Shown: positions 1 through 8,850 of the stretch, in pieces
Position numbering within the stretch: position 1 is the first letter of the stretch
Layout of the letters: every line of letters begins with the position of its first letter
Source of the DNA: AR12 sp036265915
GTDB taxonomy: Bacteria > Methylomirabilota > Methylomirabilia > Rokubacteriales > CSP1-6
DNA: 64,000 nucleotides
Direction: 5' to 3'
Assembly (NCBI GenBank): GCA_036265915.1
Contig: DATAOC010000046.1
Coordinates: forward strand, 1-64,000
Position numbers and translations under genes: made by a program
Notes under the pieces: model-generated
The model's input: only the letters and a program-made list of their open reading frames with translations
What the model was told of the DNA's origin: nothing
The model's database searches: none

Positions 1-284
1 GTCTCCTTCACGAAGGTCATCATCGGGCGGCAGAGCGTCGACATCAGCGTGTCGCCCTCGACGAGCTTGTCGCGCGGCACGTACTCGGCGCCCGGTCTGG
101 GGATGTAGCGCGTGCGCGAGTTCGAGGTCGAGAGCTTCTCGCGCGGGTTGGCGAGGTTGAACAGCGCCATGTCGACAACCTGCTTGCCCTCGAGATCGAT
201 CACGCGCAGGTGCTGGCCGGCGCTGACGACGAGCGCCCAGCCCTGCTTCGGCGGAATCACGTGTGAGACGAGCGGACTGCTCAT
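1..284 (-). CDS. DUF1989 (urea carboxylase-associated) family protein, partial
   Basis: The first 94 residues are present and the rest runs off the left edge. The N-terminus (MSSPLVSHVIPPKQGWALVV), then a segment 'LRVIDLEGKQVVDMALFN' and a later 'GDTLMSTLCRPMM', follow the pattern of the DUF1989/urea-carboxylase-associated family, in which a Gly-Gln(Lys)-x-x-Asp segment precedes an S-x-x-RPM segment. The start at 284 is the only workable ATG, because the upstream ATG is followed at once by a stop. Members of this family often sit beside urea or amide metabolism genes; their biochemical role is not settled. The gene is transcribed away from the large catabolic operon and shares a compact operator/promoter region with it, so joint regulation is likely. 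Confidence 0.75.
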   Translation of the reverse strand, partial: MSSPLVSHVIPPKQGWALVVSAGQHLRVIDLEGKQVVDMALFNLANPREKLSTSNSRTRYIPRPGAEYVPRDKLVEGDTLMSTLCRPMMTFVKE

Positions 285-293
285 GCGCCGCGC

Positions 294-322
294 ATGATAG
301 GACGTTGACAATCGATTGTCGA
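294..322 (-). promoter_or_regulatory. Putative sigma-70 promoter for the DUF1989 gene
   Basis: Read on the minus strand, TCGACA (322-317) is followed after 17 bp by TATCAT (299-294), close to the TTGACA-N17-TATAAT consensus. The start codon lies 9 bp beyond the -10 box, so the leader would be only a few bases. The -35 box falls inside the palindromic operator at 307-327. This is pattern matching by eye and no transcript is known. Confidence 0.5.
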
Positions 323-333
323 TTGTCTACCTT
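305..333 (+). promoter_or_regulatory. Putative sigma-70 promoter of the 21-kb catabolic operon
   Basis: A perfect TTGACA (305-310) is followed after exactly 17 bp by TACCTT (328-333). Transcription would start near 340 and give a leader of roughly 60 bases before the SDR start at 403. The whole spacer is filled by the palindromic repeats at 307-327, as expected for a promoter repressed by a dimeric regulator sitting on the polymerase site. Confidence 0.55.
307..327. promoter_or_regulatory. Palindromic operator: three 7-bp half-sites
   Basis: GACAATCGATTGTC (307-320) is a perfect 14-bp palindrome, followed immediately by another copy of its right half, GATTGTC (321-327). The three abutting half-sites overlap the -35 boxes of both divergent promoters. 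Short palindromes with this kind of half-site are typical of GntR- or MarR-type repressors, but no regulator gene lies next to it in the window, so the binding protein is unknown. Confidence 0.6.
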
Positions 334-402
334 CCGCCTGCGGTTGGCGCCGCGCACGGCCCCGTGCGCGCGCGTCCCGACACTGCGCAAGGAGCGAGCC
401 CG

Positions 403-1197
403 ATGGATCTCGGACTCAAGGGCAAGGTCGCGCTGGTCACCGGTGGCAGCAAGGGCATCGGCAAGGCGGTCGCGCGGGGCCTGCTGGACGAAGGCGCGAA
501 GGTCGCGATCTGCGCGCGCACGAAGGCGGAGCTCGACGTGGCGGCGACCGAGCTCACGAAGAGCACCGGGGGTGACGTGTTCGCGGTGGCCGGCGACCTC
601 ACGCGGCAGGCGGACGTCGAGCGCATCGTCGGCGCCACCGTGACCCGCTTCGGGCGCATCGACATCCTCGTGAACAACGCGGGTGCCGCCCCCGGCGGCC
701 TGCTGCTCGAGCTCACGGAGGAGGACTGGCACAAGGCGCTCGAGCTGAAGTTCATGGGCTACGTGCGCTGCATGAAGGCGGTCATTCCCCAGATGCTGAA
801 GCAGGAGGGCGGCCGCATCGTCAACATCGTGGGCAACGACGGCGTGAAGCCGATCGGCGTCGAGCTCACGCCGAGCGCGGCCAACGCGGCCGACCTCGCG
901 GTGACGGTGGCGCTGGCCGAGCAGTACGGCCGCGACAACATCTGCATCAACGCGATCAATCCGGGGCCGGTGGCCACCGAGCGCTGGGACGGGCTCGTGG
1001 CCGGCATCGCCAAGGTGCGCAACATCCCGGTGGCCGAGGCGCAGAAGCGCGCGGAACGCAGCATCCCGCTCGGCCGCATCTGCACGCCGGAGGAAGTGGC
1101 GAACGTCGCCGTGTTCGTCGCCTCCGGCCGCGCGAGCTTCATGAACGGCGCGATCATCAATCTGGACGGTGCCCAGCGCAAGGCGCTGCTCGACTGA
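403..1197 (+). CDS. SDR-family oxidoreductase with a non-canonical active site
   Basis: A 264-residue Rossmann-fold short-chain dehydrogenase. The nucleotide-binding motif TGGSKGIG lies near residues 14-21, NNAG near 91-94 and a PGPVATER segment near 188-195. The start at 403 is chosen because it has an AAGGAG ribosome site 8 bases upstream and begins right at the first beta strand. The usual Ser-Tyr-Lys catalytic set is missing. The serine position reads 'IVNIVGN' rather than 'ISS', no tyrosine is found at the expected place ('GVELTPSAANAADLA'), and the lysine position is Asn. A related SDR branch with Asn-Ala-Ala at this position exists, so this is probably a genuine divergent subfamily. 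It is first in the long operon; the substrate is unknown. Confidence 0.85.
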   Translation: MDLGLKGKVALVTGGSKGIGKAVARGLLDEGAKVAICARTKAELDVAATELTKSTGGDVFAVAGDLTRQADVERIVGATVTRFGRIDILVNNAGAAPGGLLLELTEEDWHKALELKFMGYVRCMKAVIPQMLKQEGGRIVNIVGNDGVKPIGVELTPSAANAADLAVTVALAEQYGRDNICINAINPGPVATERWDGLVAGIAKVRNIPVAEAQKRAERSIPLGRICTPEEVANVAVFVASGRASFMNGAIINLDGAQRKALLD

Positions 1198-1213
1198 AGG
1201 AGAGGAGCCTCGC

Positions 1214-2494
1214 ATGACGTCGATCCGGACCACCCGCGCCAGCCGCTGGCTGGCCGCCGTGCTGCTGCTCGCCCTCGCCGTCGCGGCCCCGGGCCCGTCG
1301 TGGCTCTCGCCGCGCGCCGCCGACGGTCAGCCGAAGGAGTTCAAGGTCGGCGTCGCGCTGTCGCTGAGCGGCATCTTCAGCAAGGACGCCGGGCTCTTCA
1401 AGGAGGTCTACGACCTCTGGGCGGAGACGGTCAACAAGGCGGGCGGCATCAAGGTGAAGGGCACCGGCTACCCGGTGCACATCACGTACTACGACGACGA
1501 GTCGAGCCCGCAGAAGAGCGCGCAGCTCATCGAGCGCCTCGCCACCTCCGACAAGGTCGATCTGATCCTGGCCGGCTTCGGCTCGAGCATCGCCTTCGCG
1601 GCCACCGCCGTCGCCGAGAAATACAAGTACCCGTACATCTCCGGCGCGGCGAGCGCCAACCCGATCTTCGAGCGCGGCTACAAGTACTTCTTCGCCACCC
1701 TCAACAAGACGTTCGACGAGGTGGAGGGCGCGGCCAAGGTCTTCACGCAGGCGCAGCCGAAGCCGACGCGCGCCGCCGTCATCGGCTCCGACCACCTCTT
1801 CGGCAAGCTCTCCGCCGAGGGCTTCAAGAAGTTCATGGGCGAGATCGGCGTCGACCTCGTCCACTTCGAGATCTTCCCGCTCGACCTGCAGGACTACAAC
1901 TCGCTGCTGCTCAAGGTGAAGCGCGCCAACCCCGACATCCTCCTGGTGGGCGGGCTCTTCACCCATGCGCTGCGCGTGATGAAGGCTACCAAGGAAGTCG
2001 ACTTCGCGCCCAAGGGGATCGCCTTCAGCTACGGGCCGACGGTGCCGGACTTCCTCAAGGAGTTCGGCAAGGACGCCGACGGCGTGATCGCCGCCTCCGA
2101 GTGGCTGCCGAGCTTTCCTTTCAAGGATCCGATCTTCGGCTCGGCCGCCCAGTTCAACGACACGATCCAGCAGAAGTACGGCCACCCCGCGGACTACGTG
2201 CAGGCGGCCGCCGCCGGCGGCCTGGTGGCGCAGCAGACGGCCATCGAGCGGCTCGGTCTGCAGCCGCCGCTCGACGACAAGGCCCGCGAGGCGCTGATGG
2301 AGCAGCTGCACAAGCAGGACGTGATGACGCTCTACGGGCAGGTGAAGTTCGGCGCCGACGGCGCCATCGTGCAGAAGCCACCCATCGCCGTGCAGATCCA
2401 GAGCGGCAAGTTCGCGCTCGTGTACCCGCGTGAGGTCGGTGGCGCGCAGGCGGCGAAGCTGATCTATCCGCTGGCGCCGTGGCGGTCGCGGTAG
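1214..2494 (+). CDS. LivK-like periplasmic substrate-binding protein (branched-chain amino acid ABC family)
   Basis: A 426-residue periplasmic binding protein, type I fold. An arginine-containing N-terminus plus a hydrophobic core (residues 6-28) forms a signal peptide, with mature protein from about residue 37. The mature start 'FKVGVALSLSGIFSKDAG' is the classic Liv-type opening (VGxxxPLSG). A GGAGAGGAG ribosome site lies between the SDR stop and the ATG. The next four genes encode the matching permeases and ATPases, so this is the recognition part of a full importer. Liv-type binders in such catabolic operons often bind aromatic acids, amides or short-chain acids rather than amino acids; the actual ligand cannot be read from the sequence. 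Confidence 0.9.
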   Translation: MTSIRTTRASRWLAAVLLLALAVAAPGPSWLSPRAADGQPKEFKVGVALSLSGIFSKDAGLFKEVYDLWAETVNKAGGIKVKGTGYPVHITYYDDESSPQKSAQLIERLATSDKVDLILAGFGSSIAFAATAVAEKYKYPYISGAASANPIFERGYKYFFATLNKTFDEVEGAAKVFTQAQPKPTRAAVIGSDHLFGKLSAEGFKKFMGEIGVDLVHFEIFPLDLQDYNSLLLKVKRANPDILLVGGLFTHALRVMKATKEVDFAPKGIAFSYGPTVPDFLKEFGKDADGVIAASEWLPSFPFKDPIFGSAAQFNDTIQQKYGHPADYVQAAAAGGLVAQQTAIERLGLQPPLDDKAREALMEQLHKQDVMTLYGQVKFGADGAIVQKPPIAVQIQSGKFALVYPREVGGAQAAKLIYPLAPWRSR

Positions 2495-3357
2495 AGCTCG
2501 TCCAGACGCTGATCAACGGCGTCCTGCAAGGCGGGGTCTACGCGGCGGCGGCGGTCGGGCTGTCGCTCATCTTCGGCGTGAGCGGCATCCTCAACGCCGC
2601 CCACGGCGAGCTCGTCATGCTGGGCGCCTTCGCGACCTACTGGCTGTTCACGCTCTACCACGTCGACGCGCTGCTCACGCTGCCGATGTCGTTTGCGCTG
2701 CTCTTCGCGCTCGGCTGGGCGCTGCAGTACTTCGTCCTCAATCGCACGCTGGGCCGTCCGCTGCTCCTGTCGCTGCTGGTGACCTTCGGCGTCTCGCTGA
2801 TCCTCGTCAACGTCGCGCTACGGCTGTGGACGAGCGACCACCGGATGATGCGCATCCCGTACTTCGAGCGCAGCCTCCTGCTCGGCCCGTTCATCGTGCC
2901 GCTCTCGCGCGTCGTCGCCTTCGTGGTCGGCGTCGGCATGGTGGCCGGCCTCTCGTGGCTGCTGGCCTCCACGCGTCTGGGCCGGATGATCCGCGCCACC
3001 GCGCAGGACAGCGAGATGGCGCAGATGCTCGGCGTCGATCCCCGCCGCATCTACGCGCTGACGTTCGGCCTCGGCGCCGGCGTCTCCGGTGTCGCCGGCT
3101 CTCTCGTCGCCTTCTACGCGCCGGTGGAGCCGAACATGGGGCTGACGTTCACGCTGTTCTCGTTCGCCGTGGTCGTGCTCGGCGGCCTCGGCTACACGGC
3201 CGGCGTCGTGTGGGGCGGCCTCACGCTCGGGGTGGCCCAGGCGCTGACGGAGACGTACCTCGAGGCCGGCCTCTCGCTGCTGGTCGCCTTCGCCCTCCTG
3301 TACGCGATCTTGCGGTTCATGCCGGCCGGCATCATGGGCCGGGGCCGGCTCGAGTAG
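2479..3357 (+). CDS. LivH-like inner-membrane permease of branched-chain-type ABC importer
   Basis: A 292-residue hydrophobic protein with about eight membrane segments. It opens 'ELVQTLINGVLQGGVYAAAA', the standard LivH N-terminus (Q-x-x-x-NGL-x-x-G-x-x-Y-A-L), and carries the cytoplasmic coupling segment 'RATAQDSEMAQMLGVD' near residues 173-188. It starts with GTG inside the last codons of the binding-protein gene (16-base overlap), indicating translational coupling. It would pair with the LivM-like protein that follows to form the translocation pore. Confidence 0.9.
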   Translation: MAVAVELVQTLINGVLQGGVYAAAAVGLSLIFGVSGILNAAHGELVMLGAFATYWLFTLYHVDALLTLPMSFALLFALGWALQYFVLNRTLGRPLLLSLLVTFGVSLILVNVALRLWTSDHRMMRIPYFERSLLLGPFIVPLSRVVAFVVGVGMVAGLSWLLASTRLGRMIRATAQDSEMAQMLGVDPRRIYALTFGLGAGVSGVAGSLVAFYAPVEPNMGLTFTLFSFAVVVLGGLGYTAGVVWGGLTLGVAQALTETYLEAGLSLLVAFALLYAILRFMPAGIMGRGRLE

Positions 3358-3358
3358 C

Positions 3359-4309
3359 GTGGGCGCGCGGCCGACGGGCGCCGAATGGCTGGCGCTGGCC
3401 GCGCTGGCCGCGCTGCTGCTGCTGCCGCTCGCCGTCGGCGCCTATCCCATCCGCGTGGCGACGGTCATCTTCATGTGGGCCGCGCTGGCGGGCGCGTGGA
3501 ACCTGATGGCCGGCTACGCCGGCAGCGTGGACCTCGGTCCGGTCGTGCACTACGGCGTCGGCGCCTTCGCCACCGCCGCGCTGATGCTGAAAGCGGGGCT
3601 GCCATTCCTGCCGAGCGCGGCCCTGGCGGGCGTGGTGGCGATGGCCATCGCCTACGCGCTGGGGACGCCGACGCTGCGCCTGCGCGGGGCGTATTTCGCG
3701 ATCGGCACGCTGGCGCTCGCGGAGTCCGCCAAGCAGCTTGCGCTCGCCTGGGACCGCCTGGTCCCGTGGTTTCCGCTCACCGGCGGCAGCGCGGGCGTCT
3801 CGCTGCCGCTGGCGGCGGGCTACGGCGTCTTCTACTACGTGATGCTCGCGCTCATGGCCGGCGTCACCGGCGGCGCGCTGTGGCTGCGGCGCTCGAAGTT
3901 CGGGTACGGCCTGCGCGCGGTCGGGGAGAACGATCGTCTCGCCGAGGCCTCCGGTGTCGACATCCACGGGCTGCGACGGCGGCTGTACGTGGCGAGCGCG
4001 TTCGTGATCGCGGTGACCGGCGGCACCGCCGGCTACTGGCTCTCCTACATCAACGCGACCGAGTCGTTCAGCGCGTCGATCACCTTCCAGATGGTCGTCA
4101 TGGCCCTCCTCGGAGGGCTGGGCACGCCCTTCGGCCCCGTGCTCGGCGCCGCCTTCCTCACGCTCGTGTCAGAGCTGCTCGGCACGCGGCTGGTCTACTA
4201 CTACCTGATCGTGATCGGCGTCATCATCGTCGCGGTCTCGCTCTTCGCCCCCACCGGCCTCGCCGGGCTCTTCCGGCTCGGGCCGCGACGCGTGCAGGGC
4301 GCGACGTGA
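3359..4309 (+). CDS. LivM-like inner-membrane permease of branched-chain-type ABC importer
   Basis: A 316-residue polytopic membrane protein, starting with GTG one base after the LivH stop. It shows the LivM hallmarks 'AWNLMAGYAGSVDLG' near residue 45 and 'GLRAVGENDRLAEASGVD' near residues 187-204, the latter being the coupling helix that contacts the ATPase. It forms the heterodimeric pore with the upstream permease. The stop codon overlaps the GTG start of the next gene (GTGA). Confidence 0.9.
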   Translation: MGARPTGAEWLALAALAALLLLPLAVGAYPIRVATVIFMWAALAGAWNLMAGYAGSVDLGPVVHYGVGAFATAALMLKAGLPFLPSAALAGVVAMAIAYALGTPTLRLRGAYFAIGTLALAESAKQLALAWDRLVPWFPLTGGSAGVSLPLAAGYGVFYYVMLALMAGVTGGALWLRRSKFGYGLRAVGENDRLAEASGVDIHGLRRRLYVASAFVIAVTGGTAGYWLSYINATESFSASITFQMVVMALLGGLGTPFGPVLGAAFLTLVSELLGTRLVYYYLIVIGVIIVAVSLFAPTGLAGLFRLGPRRVQGAT

Positions 4310-5020
4310 GCCTGCTCGACGTGCGGGGCGTCACCAAGCGCTTCGGCTCGCTCGTCGCGCTGAACGACGTGGAGTTCTCGGTCGTCGAGCACGAGGTCCT
4401 TGCCATCATCGGCCCCAACGGGGCGGGGAAGAGCACGCTCTTCAACGTCATCGCCGGACTCGAGCCGCCCACGGACGGCGACGTCGTCTTCCGCGGCCGG
4501 CCGATCACGGGCCTGCCGCCCCACGCCGTGTGCCGGCTCGGGATCGCGAAGACGTTCCAGATCCCGCAGCTCTTCCCGCGCCTGAGCGTCGCCGAGAACG
4601 TGCTGGTGGCCGCGCTGTACGGCCACGGCGCCAGCCTCGCCGATGCACGGCGCCAGAGCCAGGAATGGCTCGCCTTCGTCGGTCTCGCCGGCAAGGCGAG
4701 CGTGTCGGCGGAGACGCTGTCGGTGGCCGAGCGGCGGCGCGCCGATCTCGCGCGCGTACTGGCCACGGGCGCGCCGGTGATCCTGCTCGACGAGAACATG
4801 GCGGGGCTGAACCAGACGGAGGTGGAGACGGCGGTGGCGCTGCTGCGCCGCGTCCGCGAGCGCGGCCGGACGCTCGTGGTGACCGAGCACATCATGCGCG
4901 CGATCCTCGGCCTGGCCGACCGCGTGGTGGTGCTGAACTATGGCGAGAAGATCGCCGAGGGGCGGCCGGCCGATGTGATGCGGGATGCCGCCGTCGTGAA
5001 GGCATACCTGGGCGAAGCAC

Positions 5021-5028
<8 letters not shown>
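4306..5028 (+). CDS. LivG-like ABC ATPase with a degenerate signature motif
   Basis: A 240-residue ABC ATPase of the Liv importer. Walker A is GPNGAGKST (about residues 36-44), the Q-loop follows 'GIAKTFQIPQLFP', and Walker B is VILLDEN (about 158-164), ending with His in 'VVTEHIM'. The ABC signature, normally LSxGQ, reads LSVAERRR, and the residue after the Walker B glutamate is Asn instead of Pro. These changes are unusual for LivG and may weaken its half of the ATP site while the partner LivF keeps a normal LSGGE. The GTG start at 4306 overlaps the LivM stop; longer readings of this frame extend back through unrelated sequence. Confidence 0.88.
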
Positions 5029-5746
<718 letters not shown>

Positions 5747-5752
5747 GGCGCC

Positions 5753-6646
5753 ATGAAACCACCGCGCTTCGATTACGTGGCGCCGCGCTCGCTGGACGAG
5801 GCGCTCGGCATCCTGGCCGAGCATGGTGAGGACACCAAGGTGCTGGCCGGCGGCCAGAGCCTGGTGCCGCTGCTCAACTTTCGCCTGGTCCGCCCGGCGC
5901 ACCTGCTGGACCTCAACGACATTCCCGGCCTCGACGGCATCCGCGTGGCCGACGGCCGTCTCGTGATCGGCGCCATGGCGCGGCAGCGCGCGGTCGAGAC
6001 CTCCGGCCTCGTGCGCGAGCGGTGCCCGCTGCTGGCGGACGCCATGCCGCAGATCGGCCACGTGCAGATCCGCAATCGCGGGACGGTGGGCGGCAGCCTC
6101 GCGCACGCGGATCCGGCCGGCGAGCTGCCGGCCGTGGTGGCGGCGCTGGACGGCGAGCTCGTCCTCCGCAGCGCGCGCGGCGAGCGGCGGCTGGCGCCCG
6201 ACCGCTTCTTCGTCTCCTATCTGGCCACCGCCATCGAGCCGGACGAGCTGCTCGTCGAGGCGCGGCTGCCCGTGGCTCCCGCGCGCACCGGCACCGCGTT
6301 CGTGGAGGTGAGCCGCCGCCACGGCGATTTCGCGCTGGTCGGGGTGGCGGCCAGCGTCACCGTTGACGACGGCGGTGTGTGCACCGCCGCCGCCGTGGCG
6401 CTCACGGGCGTGGGACCGACGCCGGTGGCGGCGCGCGACGCGGCGCGGGCACTCGTGGGCGTGAAGCCGACGCCGGCGGCCATCGAGGACGTCGGCCGCC
6501 GGGTGGCGGCGCCACTGACGCCCGATAGCGATCTCCACGCCTCCAGCGACTATCGCAAGCACCTCGCGGCCGTGCTCACCCGTCGCGCGCTGACGCGCGC
6601 GGCGGCCCGCATCGCCGAGGGCGACCTCACCGGGGAGCGTCGATGA
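5753..6646 (+). CDS. Molybdenum hydroxylase FAD-binding (medium) subunit, CoxM/CutM-like
   Basis: A 297-residue FAD-binding subunit of the xanthine dehydrogenase/CO-dehydrogenase-like family. The two FAD loops are visible as 'AGGQSLVPLLNFRL' (about residues 32-45) and 'IRNRGTVGGSLAHADP' (about 106-121). The full length matches the family (280-300). It passes electrons from the 2Fe-2S subunit to FAD and on to an acceptor. It overlaps the next gene by 4 bases (ATGA). The catalytic large subunits are encoded 4.7 kb further on in the same operon rather than adjacent, which is unusual. Confidence 0.92.
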   Translation: MKPPRFDYVAPRSLDEALGILAEHGEDTKVLAGGQSLVPLLNFRLVRPAHLLDLNDIPGLDGIRVADGRLVIGAMARQRAVETSGLVRERCPLLADAMPQIGHVQIRNRGTVGGSLAHADPAGELPAVVAALDGELVLRSARGERRLAPDRFFVSYLATAIEPDELLVEARLPVAPARTGTAFVEVSRRHGDFALVGVAASVTVDDGGVCTAAAVALTGVGPTPVAARDAARALVGVKPTPAAIEDVGRRVAAPLTPDSDLHASSDYRKHLAAVLTRRALTRAAARIAEGDLTGERR

Positions 6647-7128
6647 ACGAGCGCAGCATCCGCGTGACCGTGAACGGGCGAGCGTACGAGCGCACGGTGG
6701 AGGTCCGCAAGACGCTCGCCGACTTCCTTCGCGACGATCTGGACCTCACCGGCACGCATCTCGGGTGCGAGCACGGCGTATGCGGCGCCTGCACCGTGAT
6801 CGTCGACGGCGCCGCCGTACGCTCCTGTCTCATGTTCGCCGCGCAGGTCCACGAGCACGAGATCCACACCGTGGAGGGTCTCGCCGACGGCGAGCGCCTG
6901 AATCCCCTGCAGGAGGCCTTCCACCAGCATCACGGGCTGCAGTGCGGCTTCTGCACGCCGGGCTTCCTCATGACGCTCACGTGCTTTCTTCGCGAGTGCC
7001 CGAACCCCACCGAGGCGCAGGTCCGGGAGGCCATCTCGGGCAACCTGTGCCGCTGCACCGGCTACAAGAACATCGTGGCGGCGGCGCTGGCGGCGGCCCG
7101 CACGCTCGGCGCCGCGGCAAGGAGCTGA
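6643..7128 (+). CDS. Molybdenum hydroxylase 2Fe-2S (small) subunit, CoxS/CutS-like
   Basis: A 161-residue protein with both iron-sulfur sites of the family. The plant-ferredoxin-type cluster uses Cys42, Cys47, Cys50 and Cys62 (CEHGVCGAC...C). The second, helical cluster uses Cys101, Cys104, Cys136 and Cys138 (CGFC...CRC). It carries electrons from the molybdopterin site in the large subunit to the FAD subunit. Its start overlaps the stop of the FAD subunit gene. The shared redox subunits would have to serve both large subunits downstream. Confidence 0.95.
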   Translation: MNERSIRVTVNGRAYERTVEVRKTLADFLRDDLDLTGTHLGCEHGVCGACTVIVDGAAVRSCLMFAAQVHEHEIHTVEGLADGERLNPLQEAFHQHHGLQCGFCTPGFLMTLTCFLRECPNPTEAQVREAISGNLCRCTGYKNIVAAALAAARTLGAAARS

Positions 7129-7129
7129 C

Positions 7130-8116
7130 ATGATGATGCGAACGACGCGCGCGCTGCTCGCGCTGTGCCTGCTGTTGCTGCCGGCGGCGTCCCGACCCGC
7201 GGCGGCGGCCGAGGAGCTGACGCTGCTGACCACGGTCACGCGCGTGGTGAATCTGCCGATGCTGGTGGCGCTCCGGCTGCTGGAGCGCGAGGACGGCGTG
7301 CGGGTCGCGGTGAAGGACCTGCGCTCCCCGGAAGCGGTCATGCTCGCCGTCATCGAGGGCCAGGGACAGGTCGCCACCGGCTTCGCGCCGTTCTACCCGG
7401 CCGTCGAGAAGGGGGCGCCCGTGCGCGGCGTGCTCGAGCTGTCGCTCCCCGAGTTCGTCGTGATGGCCAAGAAGGAGATCGGCAGCGTCAAGGCGTTGAA
7501 CGGTGTCCGTCTCGCCTCGCACTCGCCGAAGGCCACCGTGCAGTCGCTGCTGGAGTTCTATCTCAAGAGCCAGCCCGGAGTGCAGCCCAACGTGGTGTTC
7601 ATCCCCGAGGGCTCGCCGGCGCGCGCGCAGGCGCTCCTGAACGGAGCCGTCGACGCCGCGGCATTCGATCTGTCGGCGGCCCAGGTCGTGAACGAGCGGG
7701 CGCCCGGCAAGTTTCACGTGCTGATCGACTTCACCGACCAGCCGGTGTCGTCGAGCTCGCTCGTCGTCAATCAGGAGTTCGCGCGCAAGCGACCGGAAGT
7801 CGTCGTCAGGCTCGTGCGCCGGCTGCTCCAGTCCTATCGCGAGGGCGCTCGCGATCCCCGGTTCTGGATCCGCGAGCGTGGCGACGCGCTGAAGGAGCTG
7901 GACGACGCCCGGCTCGAGAGCCAGCTGCGCGCGCTCGTGAAGATCTTCGACCTCAACGGCGGTCTCGATCGCATGAGAGGCCCCGGGGCCGTGGAGAACC
8001 TCGCGTTCCAGGTGGCCACCGGGAACCTCTCGGGGCCGGCATCGAAGTGGAAGCCCGAGCAGTTCTTCGACACCGCGCCGCTCCAGGCCGTGCTCCGGGA
8101 TCTCGGCAGGCAGTAG
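7130..8116 (+). CDS. NitT/TauT-type ABC substrate-binding protein
   Basis: A 328-residue periplasmic binding protein with a clear signal peptide (residues 1-25, ending ...AAAAEE). The mature part follows the SsuA/NMT1-like pattern: 'LPMLVALRLLEREDGVRVAV', then 'GQVATGFAPFYPAVEKGAPV' and a repeated hinge-crossing domain. The ATG at 7130 is one base past the preceding stop, behind AAGGAG. It heads a four-gene importer (binding protein, permease, ATPase, second permease). NitT/TauT systems take up sulfonates, nitrate, pyrimidine precursors, aromatic acids or similar; the ligand here is not known. Confidence 0.85.
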   Translation: MMMRTTRALLALCLLLLPAASRPAAAAEELTLLTTVTRVVNLPMLVALRLLEREDGVRVAVKDLRSPEAVMLAVIEGQGQVATGFAPFYPAVEKGAPVRGVLELSLPEFVVMAKKEIGSVKALNGVRLASHSPKATVQSLLEFYLKSQPGVQPNVVFIPEGSPARAQALLNGAVDAAAFDLSAAQVVNERAPGKFHVLIDFTDQPVSSSSLVVNQEFARKRPEVVVRLVRRLLQSYREGARDPRFWIRERGDALKELDDARLESQLRALVKIFDLNGGLDRMRGPGAVENLAFQVATGNLSGPASKWKPEQFFDTAPLQAVLRDLGRQ

Positions 8117-8850
8117 TGGTCCTCGCCCTGCGCGCGGGGTCGGTGCTCGGCTTCCTCCTGCTGTGGGAGTGGGCCGCGCGCGTGCCGATCAGCTTCAACT
8201 TTCCGTCGCCGGGCGCGACCGTCGTGGCCATGCTCGCGCTGCTGCGCTCGGGGGCGCTGCTGGCGGCGACGGCGACCAGTCTGCAGTCGCTCGCGCTCGG
8301 CTTCGGCGCCGCCCTCGCGGTCGGCGTGCCGCTCGGCCTGCTCATGGGCGTGGTGCGGCCCATCGGCCGCGTGGCGCGCGTCTACCTCGACCTGCTCATC
8401 GCGCTGCCGGCGGCGGCGCTCGTGCCGCTGGTGATCCTGTCGGTCGGCGTCAACATCGTCTCCTCGGCCGTCATCGTGTTCGTGTTCAGCGTGCCGTTCG
8501 TGGCGATGAACGCGTACGGCGGCGTGCGCGACGTGCGTCCGCGGCTCGTGGAGATGGCGCGCGCCTTCGACGCCTCGCGCTGGCAGGTCTTCGTGCGCAT
8601 CGTCCTGCCGAGCGCGACGCCGATGCTGCTGGCCGGCATCCGCTACGCGCTGTCGCGCGCGTTCGTGGGGCTCATCGTCGCCGAGCTGCTGCTGTCGCCG
8701 TTCGGCCTCGGCCGGCTCATCATGACCGCGCGCTCGATGTTCGAGCACGACCGCATGTTCGCCACGGTGCTGTGGACGCTGCTGCTGTCCGGCGCCGCGC
8801 TGGCCGCGCTGGCCCGCGTCGAGGCGCGGCTGCTCCGGTGGCGCGTGTGA
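8116..8850 (+). CDS. NitT/TauT-type ABC permease (first of pair)
   Basis: A 244-residue inner-membrane protein with about six membrane segments and the binding-protein-dependent permease EAA-type loop ('EMARAFDASRWQVFVRIVLP', near residues 146-165). The GTG start uses the last base of the preceding stop codon, so translation is coupled. Together with the second permease encoded after the ATPase it would make a heterodimeric channel; most NitT/TauT systems use a homodimer. Confidence 0.88.
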   Translation: MVLALRAGSVLGFLLLWEWAARVPISFNFPSPGATVVAMLALLRSGALLAATATSLQSLALGFGAALAVGVPLGLLMGVVRPIGRVARVYLDLLIALPAAALVPLVILSVGVNIVSSAVIVFVFSVPFVAMNAYGGVRDVRPRLVEMARAFDASRWQVFVRIVLPSATPMLLAGIRYALSRAFVGLIVAELLLSPFGLGRLIMTARSMFEHDRMFATVLWTLLLSGAALAALARVEARLLRWRV

